NCBI RefSeq assembly: GCF_900112305.1
Contig: NZ_FOKT01000004.1
Span: forward strand, 1-64,000
Origin: Microbulbifer thermotolerans
GTDB taxonomy: Bacteria; Pseudomonadota; Gammaproteobacteria; Pseudomonadales; Cellvibrionaceae
Length of the DNA stretch: 64,000 nt
Direction: 5' to 3'
The position numbers and the translations under genes were made by a program. Under the pieces are notes generated by a model that saw nothing but the letters and a program-made list of their open reading frames with translations, did not search any database and was not told the DNA's origin. Of the stretch, positions 17,189-25,624 are shown one piece after another. Every line of letters begins with the position of its first letter. Position 1 is the stretch's first letter.

Positions 17189-17847
17189 TGGCGTTCCTGT
17201 TGCAGGACGGCAATCTGCTGTTTACCGGCGCCCTGGTACTGATGCTGATGATCGCTGTCCTCGAGGGCGTCATGACTCTGATCGGCTTCGGACTTTCGGA
17301 GCTGTTGGACAATCTGTTGCCGGACTTGGACTTCGATGTGGATGTGCCGGACGCCGAGGCCGGTGGCGTCTTGACCAGATTTCTCGGCTGGTTGCGTTTC
17401 GGAGAGGTGCCCGCGCTGATACTACTGGTGGCCTTTCTGGTTGGCTTTGGTATCACGGGCCTGACGATTCAGTTGCTTGTTGAGTCGGTGGTTGGTTTCC
17501 TGCTGCCGGGCTGGCTGCTCGCAGTGCCGGTATTTCTGCTGGCGTTGCCGCAGGTGCGCTTTGTCGGCAATCTGCTGCGTCGCTTTGCGGTGGGTGATGA
17601 AACCGAATCGGTTGGGCGCAGCTCTTTTGTCGGCCGCGTGGCGGTGATCACTATCGGCGAGGCCGCGGCCGGCTCACCGGCGGAGGCGCGCTTCAGCGAC
17701 GAGTTTGGGACTACCCATTATGTGATGGTGGAGCCGGATGGCGATGAAACTTTCACTCAGGGGGAGAAGGTGTTGCTAGTGGAGGAGCGGGGAGCCAATT
17801 TCCGCGTAATACGGCCCTCCAGTAAACACCTCACAGAAAATAATTAG
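17188..17847 (+). CDS. yqiJ: YqiJ-like membrane protein with OB-fold (NfeD-like) C-terminus
   Basis: 219 residues. Three membrane segments occur (about residues 10-35, 75-97 and 104-122), followed by a soluble domain: SFVGRVAVITIGEAAAGSPA and a strand pattern ending VLLVEERGANFRVIRPS, typical of the OB-fold of NfeD/YqiJ proteins. NfeD-type proteins partner with flotillin or stomatin proteins, and a flotillin is the next gene. Its start codon overlaps the pspA stop. Confidence 0.82.
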   Translation: MAFLLQDGNLLFTGALVLMLMIAVLEGVMTLIGFGLSELLDNLLPDLDFDVDVPDAEAGGVLTRFLGWLRFGEVPALILLVAFLVGFGITGLTIQLLVESVVGFLLPGWLLAVPVFLLALPQVRFVGNLLRRFAVGDETESVGRSSFVGRVAVITIGEAAAGSPAEARFSDEFGTTHYVMVEPDGDETFTQGEKVLLVEERGANFRVIRPSSKHLTENN

Positions 17848-17859
17848 GAGATGAATAGC

Positions 17860-19560
17860 GTGAATGTGATCGAAAACTTTTCCACCATCTTGTTTATGGC
17901 CGGCGCAGTGCTGGTCGGCCTGATCGTTATAGGCGCTATTTTTGCGCGTCTCTACACCCGCGCTTCCAAAGAGCGCTCTTTTGTGCGCACTGGTATGGGG
18001 GGGCAAAAAGTCATTATGAATGGTGGCGCACTGGTATTGCCGGTGCTGCACGAAATCATCCCGGTGAATATGAATACCCTGCGCCTGGCTGTGTCGCGCA
18101 AGGAACACCAGGCGCTGATTACCAAAGACCGTATGCGTGTAGATGTGCTGGCGGAATTCTATTTGCGCGTAAAGCCTGATACGGATGCCATTGCCAATGC
18201 CGCCCAGACCCTGGGTTTGCGCACTCTGGACCCGGACGCATTGAAAGATATGATCGAGGGTAAATTCGTCGATGCCCTGCGTTCAGTGGCGGCGGAAATG
18301 CAGATGGCGGAACTGCACGAACAGCGCAGTCAGTTTGTACAGAAAGTACAGCAGGTGGTGTCCGAAGATCTGCTGAAAAACGGTCTGGAGCTGGAATCCG
18401 TTTCCTTGACCGGCCTGGATCAAACCCACAAAGAGTTTTTCAACCAGGACAATGTGTTCGACGCCGAGGGTCTGGCCAGCATGACCCGCTCCATCGAGGC
18501 GCGGCGCAAAGAAGTGAACGACGTCGAGCAGGAGACTCGCGTACAGATCGAAAAGAAAAACCTTGAGGCCGAGCGCCAGCGGCTGGAAATCGAAAAGGAA
18601 AAACGTTACGCGCACCTCGAACAGCAGCGCGAACTGGAAAACCGCGAAGCCGCTCAAAAAGCGGATATCGCCCGCGAACAGGCCGCCCAGGAGCGCGCCG
18701 CACGGCAGGCGGAGATCGAGGCTGAGCGGGAGGTGGATCAGGCGCGTATCGCCGCCGAGCAGGCCACCAAACTGTTGGAAATTGAAAAGGAAAAACGCCT
18801 GCAGGAACAGGAAATTGAGCGCGAGCGCATTCTTGAGGAGCAGCGCATTTCCAAGCAGAAGGCTGTAGAGATTGCCGAGCAGGAGCGCGCCATTGCCGTA
18901 GCGGAGAAATCCAAAGAGCAATCCATGGCCGACCAGCAGGCGAATGTGGCCTTGGCTGAGGCGGTAAAAGCTGAGGAACAAGTGCGTACGGCCAAAGATG
19001 TGGAAGCGGCCGAGCGTGATAAGCGCATTGAGATCATCGAGGCGCAGAAGGAAGCGGAACGCCAGGCTACCGCCATCAAGGTGGCCGCCGAGGCGGAGAA
19101 AGCTGCGGCAGAGGACAAGGCTGAGGCACTGCGCCTGCAAGCCGCCGCGGAAGCTGAAGCCATCCGTATTAAGGTGGAAGCCGACCGGGAGAAATACGCT
19201 GTGGACGCCGAGGGGCAGCGCCTGATGAACGAGGCATTGAACAGCCTCAGCGATGCACAGATCGCTCTGAAGCAGGTTCTCAGTCTGCATGAAAATCTGC
19301 CCCATATTATTCGCGAGAGCGTCAAGCCGTTGGAGAGCATCGAGGGAATGAAGATTATTTCCGTCGAGGGGCTGAATGGTGTCGATGGCCGCGCGGGCGG
19401 CGGAATTGTGGATGCCGATGGAGAGAGCCGGGGACAGAGTCTGCCTGAGGCCCTGGTGGGCAGCGCACTCAAACACCGCGCAATGGCCCCCTTGGTGGAC
19501 TCACTGCTGAAAGAAGCCGGAGTTGGAGATTTCGCCAAGGTGGCGGAGTCGGAAGCCTAA
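17860..19560 (+). CDS. yqiK: Flotillin family protein (YqiK-like)
   Basis: About 566 residues. I prefer the GTG at 17860, which has AGGAG 9 bases upstream; the in-frame ATG at 17851 abuts that same AGGAG and leaves no spacing. An N-terminal membrane segment (ILFMAGAVLVGLIVIGAIFA) is followed by the SPFH domain (SFVRTGMGGQKVIMNGGALV then LPVLHEIIPV), and then the long Glu/Ala/Arg/Lys coiled coil (about 210-440) typical of flotillins. A Gly/Asp-rich linker leads to the C-terminal oligomerisation region. It forms membrane microdomain scaffolds together with YqiJ and probably PspA. A strong terminator follows. Confidence 0.92.
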   Translation: MNVIENFSTILFMAGAVLVGLIVIGAIFARLYTRASKERSFVRTGMGGQKVIMNGGALVLPVLHEIIPVNMNTLRLAVSRKEHQALITKDRMRVDVLAEFYLRVKPDTDAIANAAQTLGLRTLDPDALKDMIEGKFVDALRSVAAEMQMAELHEQRSQFVQKVQQVVSEDLLKNGLELESVSLTGLDQTHKEFFNQDNVFDAEGLASMTRSIEARRKEVNDVEQETRVQIEKKNLEAERQRLEIEKEKRYAHLEQQRELENREAAQKADIAREQAAQERAARQAEIEAEREVDQARIAAEQATKLLEIEKEKRLQEQEIERERILEEQRISKQKAVEIAEQERAIAVAEKSKEQSMADQQANVALAEAVKAEEQVRTAKDVEAAERDKRIEIIEAQKEAERQATAIKVAAEAEKAAAEDKAEALRLQAAAEAEAIRIKVEADREKYAVDAEGQRLMNEALNSLSDAQIALKQVLSLHENLPHIIRESVKPLESIEGMKIISVEGLNGVDGRAGGGIVDADGESRGQSLPEALVGSALKHRAMAPLVDSLLKEAGVGDFAKVAESEA

Positions 19561-19567
19561 TTGCAAA

Positions 19568-19593
19568 GCCGCCCTTGTGGGCGGCTTTTTTTT
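19568..19593 (+). terminator. Rho-independent terminator of the PspA-flotillin operon
   Basis: A perfect 7-bp stem, GCCGCCC/GGGCGGC, with a TTGT loop is followed by eight T residues. It starts 8 bases after the flotillin stop codon. Confidence 0.95.
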
Positions 19594-19674
19594 GCAGTGG
19601 CATAATGATGGTTCGCGGCTCGGCTGCGTGTGGTTTTGTGGCAGAGCTGCCAATAATCAGCTTTGATGAATGCC

Positions 19675-20643
19675 ATGGAATACAAAGACTACTATCAGAT
19701 CCTCGGCCTGGAACGCGGTGCGGACCAGGCGGAGATCAAGCGCGCCTACCGCAAGTTGGCGCGCAAATACCATCCGGATGTCAGCAAAGAAGAAGAGGCT
19801 GAGGAGCGCTTCAAGGAAATCAGCGAAGCCTATGAAGTGCTCAAAGACCCAGAGAAGCGCGCTGCCTATGATCAGCTCGGCGCCGGTTACCAGCCCGGCG
19901 AGGAGTTCCGCCCGCCTCCCGGCTGGGATTCGGGTTTCGAGTTCCACGGCGGTGGCTATACGGAAGCGGATCCAGGGGCCTTCAGCGATTTCTTCGAGAG
20001 TCTGTTCGGCCGCGCGGGTGGCTTCGGGAATGCCTATGGGCGCGGATTCGGCGGAGCGCGCCGGCAGCCGTTCCACGCCCAAGGCGAGAATACCTACGCC
20101 AAGATCAACATCGACTTGGAAGACAGCTACCGGGGTGGCACCCGTCAGATCACCCTGAAGCATACAGTTCTCGGCGCGGACGGGCGGCCGCGGATCGAAG
20201 CGCGCAAGCTAAATGTGAAAATTCCCAAGGGAATTACCGAGGGCCAGCAGATACGCCTGGCGGGCCAGGGCGAGCCCGGTATTGGCGGGGGCCAGCCCGG
20301 TGACCTCTACCTGGAAATTCACTTCAATCCGCACAGACACTATTCCGTCGAAGGTAAAACCGTGTATCTCAACCTGCCGCTGTCTCCCTGGGAGGCCGCG
20401 CTGGGGGCTAGTGTTCAGGTGCCGACACCGGATGGCCCGGTTAACCTGAAGATACCGCCCAACAGCAAAGATGGCGGCAAGCTGCGTCTCAAGGGGCGCG
20501 GTATTCCGGCCAAGGTACCCGGTGATCTGTATGTGGTATTGAATGTGGTTGCCCCTCCCGCGGAAACCGAGGCGCACAGAGAGGCATACCGCCGGTTCAG
20601 CGAAGCATTTGACTTTAATCCACGCGTGGATATGGGAGGTTGA
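19675..20643 (+). CDS. cbpA: CbpA-type DnaJ-like co-chaperone
   Basis: About 322 residues from the ATG at 19675 (MEYKDYYQILGL), chosen by analogy with CbpA (MELKDYY); an ATG at 19666 in the same frame cannot be excluded and no good ribosome site is visible. The J domain (residues 1-70) includes the HPD motif in ARKYHPDVSKEEEA. A Gly/Phe/Pro-rich linker follows, then the two-part DnaJ C-terminal substrate-binding domain (IPKGITEGQQIRLAGQGEPG and LKIPPNSKDGGKLRLKGRGI). There is no zinc finger, which marks it as CbpA rather than DnaJ. It stimulates DnaK. The gene for its modulator follows at once. Confidence 0.92.
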   Translation: MEYKDYYQILGLERGADQAEIKRAYRKLARKYHPDVSKEEEAEERFKEISEAYEVLKDPEKRAAYDQLGAGYQPGEEFRPPPGWDSGFEFHGGGYTEADPGAFSDFFESLFGRAGGFGNAYGRGFGGARRQPFHAQGENTYAKINIDLEDSYRGGTRQITLKHTVLGADGRPRIEARKLNVKIPKGITEGQQIRLAGQGEPGIGGGQPGDLYLEIHFNPHRHYSVEGKTVYLNLPLSPWEAALGASVQVPTPDGPVNLKIPPNSKDGGKLRLKGRGIPAKVPGDLYVVLNVVAPPAETEAHREAYRRFSEAFDFNPRVDMGG

Positions 20644-20645
20644 CC

Positions 20646-20960
20646 ATGGCGGCTATGAACCCCGAGGAAACCACTGGTCCAATTCTGGGTGAAGAGAGCG
20701 AACTTACCCTGGGTGAACTCTGCCGTGCCTGCGGTACGTCTGCGGAAGAAGTGACGGCACTGGTGGAGGAGGGCATTATCGAACCCCTAGGAAGTGGTAC
20801 CCGCTGGCGCTTTAGCGGTGTCTGTATCCGTCGCGTGCGCAAAGTGTACTCCCTGAGGCGGGATCTGGGGGTGAACCTGGCCGGAGCTGCGCTGGCGATT
20901 GAATTGCTGGACGAGATAGAACGCCTGCAGGCTCGGTTGGCGCGCCTGGAGCGCCCCTGA
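20646..20960 (+). CDS. cbpM: CbpM-like chaperone modulator (MerR-like HTH)
   Basis: 104 residues from the ATG at 20646, two bases after the cbpA stop, with GGGAGG upstream. It contains TLGELCRACGTSAEEVTALV and EEGIIEPLG then RWRFSGVCIRRVRKV, the CbpM/MerR-like winged helix, and a C-terminal helix (LLDEIERLQARLARLERP). CbpM binds the CbpA J domain and blocks its interaction with DnaK. Position and size are as in the E. coli cbpAM operon. Confidence 0.88.
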   Translation: MAAMNPEETTGPILGEESELTLGELCRACGTSAEEVTALVEEGIIEPLGSGTRWRFSGVCIRRVRKVYSLRRDLGVNLAGAALAIELLDEIERLQARLARLERP

Positions 20961-21008
20961 TTCACAAGTGTATGGGCGCTTCCAGGCGGCTGGTGTCCGC
21001 GGACCCGC

Positions 21009-21992
21009 TCAGGACAGCGCGGACTGGGTAATGGTCACTGCCAAGTAACTGTTGTACGCGATATAGGCCAGCAACAGCGCCGCGCCCTCGAAGCGGTTGA
21101 TTCGCCCCGGGCCGCGGAAGCCGTAGCAGAAAACAAACAGGCCCACGGTCAGGCCGATCACCATCGGCCAGTCGCGCGACAGCACTTCCGGCGGCACGCT
21201 GGACATGGGCGCTATGGCGCCGGCGATGCCCACCACCGCCAGCAGGTTGAACATATTTGATCCCACTACATTGCCGATGGCGATATCGTGCTCGCCCTTG
21301 CGCGCGGCGATCAGCGTGGCGGCCAGTTCTGGCAGCGACGTGCCGAGCGCGACAATGGTGAGGCCGATGACCAGATCGCTGACACCCAGGGCCTCGGCAA
21401 TGGTCACCGCGCCCCATACCAGAATGCGCGAGCTGATAATCAGCAGTGCCAGGCCAGCGGCCAGCCAGAATATGGCGCGGCCGAGTGTCATGGCGTGAAT
21501 TTCCAATTCGCTTTCCACTTCGCCCTCAATCACATCGCCCTTGCCGGTCATCGCCGAGTAGATAGACCAGCCGATAAGAGCGAAGAAGCCCGCCAACAAT
21601 AGCAGTGCTTCCCAGCGGGCGAGGGCGTCATCCCACAGGAAGAAGCCGCCCAACAGGGTGATCGCCAGTAAGAGCGGCAGCTCTTTGCGCACAATTTTTG
21701 AGTGCACTGCCAGGGGACAAAACAGGGCGGTGAAACCGAGGATCAATCCCGTGTTGGCGATATTCGAGCCATAGGCGTTGCCCAGCGCCAGCCCCGGGCT
21801 GCCGTCCAGTGCCGCCATGGCGGACACCACCATCTCCGGCGCGGAAGTGCCAAAACCGACAATCACCATACCGATCAGCAGTGTCGGCATGCCGGCGTGC
21901 TTGGCGGTGGCGGCGGCCCCCTCGACGAAGCGGTCGGCGCTCCAGACCAGCAGGGCGAATCCAGCGATGATGGCGAGCGCGGCGAGAAGCAT
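21009..21992 (-). CDS. Sodium/calcium exchanger family protein (YrbG-like)
   Basis: 327 residues from the ATG at 21992 with a GGACCCCC leader; the frame extends further upstream but without features. Ten or eleven hydrophobic helices are arranged as two inverted Na_Ca_ex repeats. The two conserved alpha-repeat motifs are GFGTSAPEMVVS (about residue 47) and ALGTSLPELAATL (about 215), each followed by GNAYGSN / GNVVGSN. It is an inner-membrane antiporter, probably Ca2+ or Na+ for H+. An acidic loop (EGEVESELEIHA) separates the halves. No partner gene is adjacent. Confidence 0.9.
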   Translation of the reverse strand: MLLAALAIIAGFALLVWSADRFVEGAAATAKHAGMPTLLIGMVIVGFGTSAPEMVVSAMAALDGSPGLALGNAYGSNIANTGLILGFTALFCPLAVHSKIVRKELPLLLAITLLGGFFLWDDALARWEALLLLAGFFALIGWSIYSAMTGKGDVIEGEVESELEIHAMTLGRAIFWLAAGLALLIISSRILVWGAVTIAEALGVSDLVIGLTIVALGTSLPELAATLIAARKGEHDIAIGNVVGSNMFNLLAVVGIAGAIAPMSSVPPEVLSRDWPMVIGLTVGLFVFCYGFRGPGRINRFEGAALLLAYIAYNSYLAVTITQSALS

Positions 21993-22147
21993 AGGGGGTC
22001 CCTCAAGGAATTCGGCAAACGGGGGCCGATTGTACCGGCTTCGCGGGAGACCAAAAGGGCGATTGCCCAAAAATAACCATTGGGCCGCTATTTAAAGGCC
22101 GCTGGTGTGTGCACACCCTGGTGGCCGTTGCAGCTTGCGCGCGTGAA

Positions 22148-23518
22148 TTAATCAGAGGCTACATCAGGCTGTGGCAGCAGGCCGGCAAAGTTCTCACCGG
22201 TGGGATAGCTGCCCGCGGACCAGCCCAGGCGAACAACTACCGTGTTGGTGGAGGGTGAAATCATCACAACCTGTTTGCGGTTGCCGAGCATAAAGTAGGC
22301 GTCCGCGGGCAGCTGCGGGTAGCGCAGCTCCTCCCCGCCGCTGTTGAGCCAGAACTGGTATCCATAGCGCGGTTCGTTGGCGCTGGTGTTGGGAGCCGTT
22401 GCCCGCGCCACCCAGTCCTCGCTCAATAGCTGTGCCCCCTCCCACTGACCGCGGTTTAACATCAGCAGGCCCAGGCGCGCCCAGTCGCGGGCAGAGGCAT
22501 ACAGATAGGAGCTGCCGACAAAAACACCGCTCGGGTCCATCTCGAAAACGGTGTGGGCCATATTCAGCGGTTGTAGAAGCTCCTGCCGCAGAAAATCCAG
22601 GCTCGCCTGCACGTCGCCGCCCAGGCGCTCGTGTATCCAGCGCGCGATGAGATTGGTGGTGCCGGACGAGTAGGAAAAGTGTTCGCCGGGTGTGTAGGTG
22701 GCGGGGCGCACCAGCGCGATATCTGAGGCACTGTGTGCGTTGAACAGCATCTCGGTGGCGTCGCTGCCGGGCGCGTAAGTCTCGTCAAAGTCCAGCCCGG
22801 AACTCATATGCAACAGGTCATCCAGGGCGATGCGCGCGCGCTCGTCGCTCTTCCATTCGGCGAAAACCGGCTTCACGGTACTGTCCGCCAAGCCCAGCGT
22901 CTCCAGGCGACCCTGCATGATGGCGGTCACGCTCTTGCCCATGGACCAGCCCAGTAGAGGCGTCTGGGCATCGATACCCGGCGCGTAGGCTTCAGCGGCA
23001 ATGACGCCGTCCTGCACCACCAGCAGCGCCCGGGTATCCAGTCCTGCAGCATTGTCGCGGCTGAGGGTCGTCTCGACGCGCTTCTGCAAATCTACATTGA
23101 TATGGGACGCGGTTTCCCCCTGTGGCCACTCCTCCCCATTACTGGTCAGCGGGGCCAACCGCACCCGGTCCAGCACACTGGTATCGCCGATGTCCAGGGT
23201 ACAGCCGAGTCCGTCCCGGTAGCTGGCGCTGGCGTGTCCCAAGCCGAGCAACTCGGCGGTTACACGGTTGTCACCGTAGTGCAGATCCAGCAGCCGGTTG
23301 GCCGGCGAGTAGGATGCCAGGTCGTCGAGAATGCGGTTTTTATCCAGGCCGGAGATAAAGTAACCGGAACAGGCGAGCTTCGCCCCCATACCGGTGGCCA
23401 CCCGTACGGCGGCACCCAGCTGGGTAACCGAGAACCCGAGTAGCTTGGGGGCCAGCAGCGCGAAGGTCAGGGCCACTGCTGTCAGGGCCGCAGTGGTGAT
23501 GGTGATGGTTTTTTTCAT
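22148..23518 (-). CDS. Secreted serine hydrolase (class C beta-lactamase/DD-peptidase fold)
   Basis: 456 residues with an N-terminal signal or anchor (ITITTAALTAVALTFALLAP). The beta-lactamase-fold motifs are visible: the SxxK nucleophile in LLGWSMGKSVTA (about residue 190), YSS in HFSYSSGTTN as the YxN-equivalent, and a C-terminal strand region near MLGNRKQVVMISPSTNTVVV. It also has LLHMSSGLDFDETYAPGSDA, typical of 6-aminohexanoate-hydrolase/esterase-like members. These enzymes act on peptides or esters in the periplasm; the substrate is not inferable. It lies downstream of the halogenase but is separated by a degenerate MITE. Confidence 0.85.
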   Translation of the reverse strand: MKKTITITTAALTAVALTFALLAPKLLGFSVTQLGAAVRVATGMGAKLACSGYFISGLDKNRILDDLASYSPANRLLDLHYGDNRVTAELLGLGHASASYRDGLGCTLDIGDTSVLDRVRLAPLTSNGEEWPQGETASHINVDLQKRVETTLSRDNAAGLDTRALLVVQDGVIAAEAYAPGIDAQTPLLGWSMGKSVTAIMQGRLETLGLADSTVKPVFAEWKSDERARIALDDLLHMSSGLDFDETYAPGSDATEMLFNAHSASDIALVRPATYTPGEHFSYSSGTTNLIARWIHERLGGDVQASLDFLRQELLQPLNMAHTVFEMDPSGVFVGSSYLYASARDWARLGLLMLNRGQWEGAQLLSEDWVARATAPNTSANEPRYGYQFWLNSGGEELRYPQLPADAYFMLGNRKQVVMISPSTNTVVVRLGWSAGSYPTGENFAGLLPQPDVASD

Positions 23519-23620
23519 TATGCCGCCATTCCCGCCGGTTGCCGATTGATTCCAGTGTGGATTGTATCGGCCGGAACGGATACGGAGACAGTCAATTGCG
23601 GACAGCCGTGGAATACTTGC

Positions 23621-23813
23621 GGAGTTTTTGATTCATTTACACGGGAGCTGCGCTGGGCGCCAAGGCGCTCAGGCAATGGGAAGGGGGGCAAAACCGTCGG
23701 ACACAGGGAAAAATCCGACGGCACTACAGGGATGTACTCGAGCGTTTTTGCAATGCCCTGCCTGAGCGCTCCGCATTCAACGACTGCGGCTATGCGAATT
23801 AACCAGAGGTTCG
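23621..23813 (+). mobile_element. MITE, degenerate copy (halogenase 3' end)
   Basis: The right end GCGAATTAACCAGAGGTTCG and the internal hairpin around ACCGTCGGACACAGGGA match the MITE family in the same orientation as the 28130 and 39915 copies. The left end (GGAGTTTTTGATTCATTT) is strongly diverged. The element end lies inside the halogenase reading frame, which ends 36 bases into it. CTA follows the element directly at 23814. Confidence 0.75.
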
Positions 23814-25333
23814 CTAGGCGAAGGCGCGCGGCAATTCTGAGCAATAAATTCGTCATGTGTCGGCATTGCCTCTGCGCCCGAGCGCAGCAGTTCGCGCATT
23901 TCCCGCAACATGCCCAATACTTTTTGCGGTGTCTTGCCTTCCATCACCGGATGGTAGCCTTGCGGTTGGATACCCTGGCCCATTAGTACCGCCAGCCAGC
24001 TGGCCGTTTTAAACAAGTCTTCTTCACGCTCGAAGAAGCGGCCACGGTTGCGAAATAAAGCGATGCGATGTGTGAGCGTCTCCGGAACCGGCATTTCCCG
24101 GCAGTATTGCCAAAGCGGTTCACTGCGCTGGTTGGCGTGGTAGTGGAGGATAATGAAATCGCGGATGTACTCATATTCCCGGGCTGTTTGCCTATTGAAT
24201 TCCTCGATATCCGCGGGATGCAGCTCGCGGCCCGGAAACAACAGCAGCAACCGCGAAATACTGGTTTGCACCAAGTGTATTGCGGTGGATTCAAGCGGTT
24301 CCATAAAGCCTGCCGCCAGTCCCAGAGCGACACAGTTTTTGTGCCAGAACTTTTTCCTGCGGCCGGTGGTGAAGCGCAATTGCCGAGGTTCCGCCAAGGC
24401 GCGTCCCTCGAGGTTTTGCAGCAGCGTCTCCACCGCCTGCTCGTCGGAGAGAAAGCGGCTGCTGTAGACAAATCCGTTGCCGGTGCGGTGCTGCAGCGGG
24501 ATGCGCCATTGCCAGCCCCCTGCCGCTGCGGTGGAACGGGTGTAGGGCGCGGTAGGACCGACATTTTCCGAGGGTACTGCCACCGCACTGTTGGCGGGCA
24601 GCAAATGGGACCAGTCCTCGTAACCGACGTTTAGGGCACCGCCGATCAAGAGCCCGGCGAAGCCGGTGCAATCGATAAAAAAGTCGCCTTCAACCCGTTG
24701 TCCCGACGCCATCACCAGCTCGCGAATGGCACCGTCTTCTTTTCGCAGTGTTACATCTACAACCTGTCCTTCCTGCCGGCGTACCCCCAGCCGCTCGGCA
24801 TAGTTCCGCAAAAATTTCGCATATAGACCGGCGTCGAAATGGTAGGCGTAGCCGAGTTGGGAGAGGATTGAGCGGGGGTCCGAGTTGGCGGGGAGAAAGC
24901 GCCCGCGTTCCGCGGCCAGCGTACACAGGGAATATTCCGACAGGTTGCCGCAATCTTCGAACCGGCTGCCATACAGCCAGTATTGATGGAAGGGAATGGA
25001 ATCGAACTCGCGGCCATAGTGGCCAAAGGGGTGGAAGTAGCGGTTGTCGGCACTGCCCCAGCCGCGGAACTCAATGCCCAGTTTGAAGGTGGCCTGGGTG
25101 GCGCGGACAAATTCGGTCTCGTCGATGCCCAACATGCGATGAAAGGTATGGATAGTGGGAATGGTTGCCTCGCCCACACCCACGGTGCCAATAGCCTCCG
25201 ACTCCACCAGAGTGATGGTGGAGCCACTGCCCGCGAGCACGCGCGCCAGTGCCGCCGCCGCAGACCAGCCGGCTGTGCCGCCACCGGCAATAACGATGTG
25301 GCGGATATTATTGTCGTGTGTCTGTTCTGTCAT
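23777..25333 (-). CDS. FAD-dependent tryptophan-halogenase family protein
   Basis: 518 residues. FAD-binding GGGTAGWSAAAALA (17-30), the GVGEATIPT motif, the catalytic-lysine region TFKLGIEF (Lys84), the second halogenase signature WQWRIP (274-279), and the FMEPLESTAIHLVQ block with the conserved glutamate are all present, so the enzyme should be active. Family members chlorinate or brominate indoles or other aromatics with a flavin reductase partner, which is not seen here. Homologues beside TonB receptors are common and their substrates are unknown. The last eleven residues (EPLVNSHSRSR) and the stop codon come from the MITE, so the native C-terminus has been replaced. No clear ribosome site precedes the ATG; a terminator hairpin sits just upstream. 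Confidence 0.9.
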   Translation of the reverse strand: MTEQTHDNNIRHIVIAGGGTAGWSAAAALARVLAGSGSTITLVESEAIGTVGVGEATIPTIHTFHRMLGIDETEFVRATQATFKLGIEFRGWGSADNRYFHPFGHYGREFDSIPFHQYWLYGSRFEDCGNLSEYSLCTLAAERGRFLPANSDPRSILSQLGYAYHFDAGLYAKFLRNYAERLGVRRQEGQVVDVTLRKEDGAIRELVMASGQRVEGDFFIDCTGFAGLLIGGALNVGYEDWSHLLPANSAVAVPSENVGPTAPYTRSTAAAGGWQWRIPLQHRTGNGFVYSSRFLSDEQAVETLLQNLEGRALAEPRQLRFTTGRRKKFWHKNCVALGLAAGFMEPLESTAIHLVQTSISRLLLLFPGRELHPADIEEFNRQTAREYEYIRDFIILHYHANQRSEPLWQYCREMPVPETLTHRIALFRNRGRFFEREEDLFKTASWLAVLMGQGIQPQGYHPVMEGKTPQKVLGMLREMRELLRSGAEAMPTHDEFIAQNCRAPSPSEPLVNSHSRSR

Positions 25334-25340
25334 AACTATT

Positions 25341-25377
25341 CAAATAAAAAGGGGTCCGGCCGCGAACGGCCGAACCC
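25341..25377 (-). terminator. Terminator between the TonB receptor and the halogenase
   Basis: On the minus strand GGTTCGGCCG pairs with CGGCCGGACC around TTCG, followed by CCTTTTTAT. It lies 8 bases upstream of the halogenase ATG. Read-through or a switch here would set the ratio of receptor to halogenase mRNA. Confidence 0.85.
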
Positions 25378-25624
25378 AGAGTGCTACGACGATGCAAGAG
25401 AAGATGGACTCGGTATCGCCGCCACTGGCCATTGTACGCCGGGCCATCCTTGGCCTCCGGCGGGGCGCAGTGGCGACATGCGCTCAGCAAAATGCAGATA
25501 CATTCGCGCGTGTGCCGCCGCCGCAGAGGCCTCCGGACGGCGGGGTGGGCGCGGTGACCAGGTGCAATGACATCCCTGTAACCGCTGTCTTGTCATACCC
25601 CTGCGCGAATAAATCCGCCACTGA
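25378..25624. other. Non-coding gap between TonB receptor stop and terminator
   Basis: About 250 GC-rich bases on the minus strand after the receptor stop codon. No supported gene, RNA or repeat is seen. If the halogenase has its own promoter it must lie here or within the terminator region. Confidence 0.4.

Noticed and set aside
18283-19476. A 397-codon open frame antisense to the flotillin gene
   Set aside because: It mirrors the repetitive Glu/Ala/Lys coiled coil of flotillin; Leu/Phe-rich product without domain structure.
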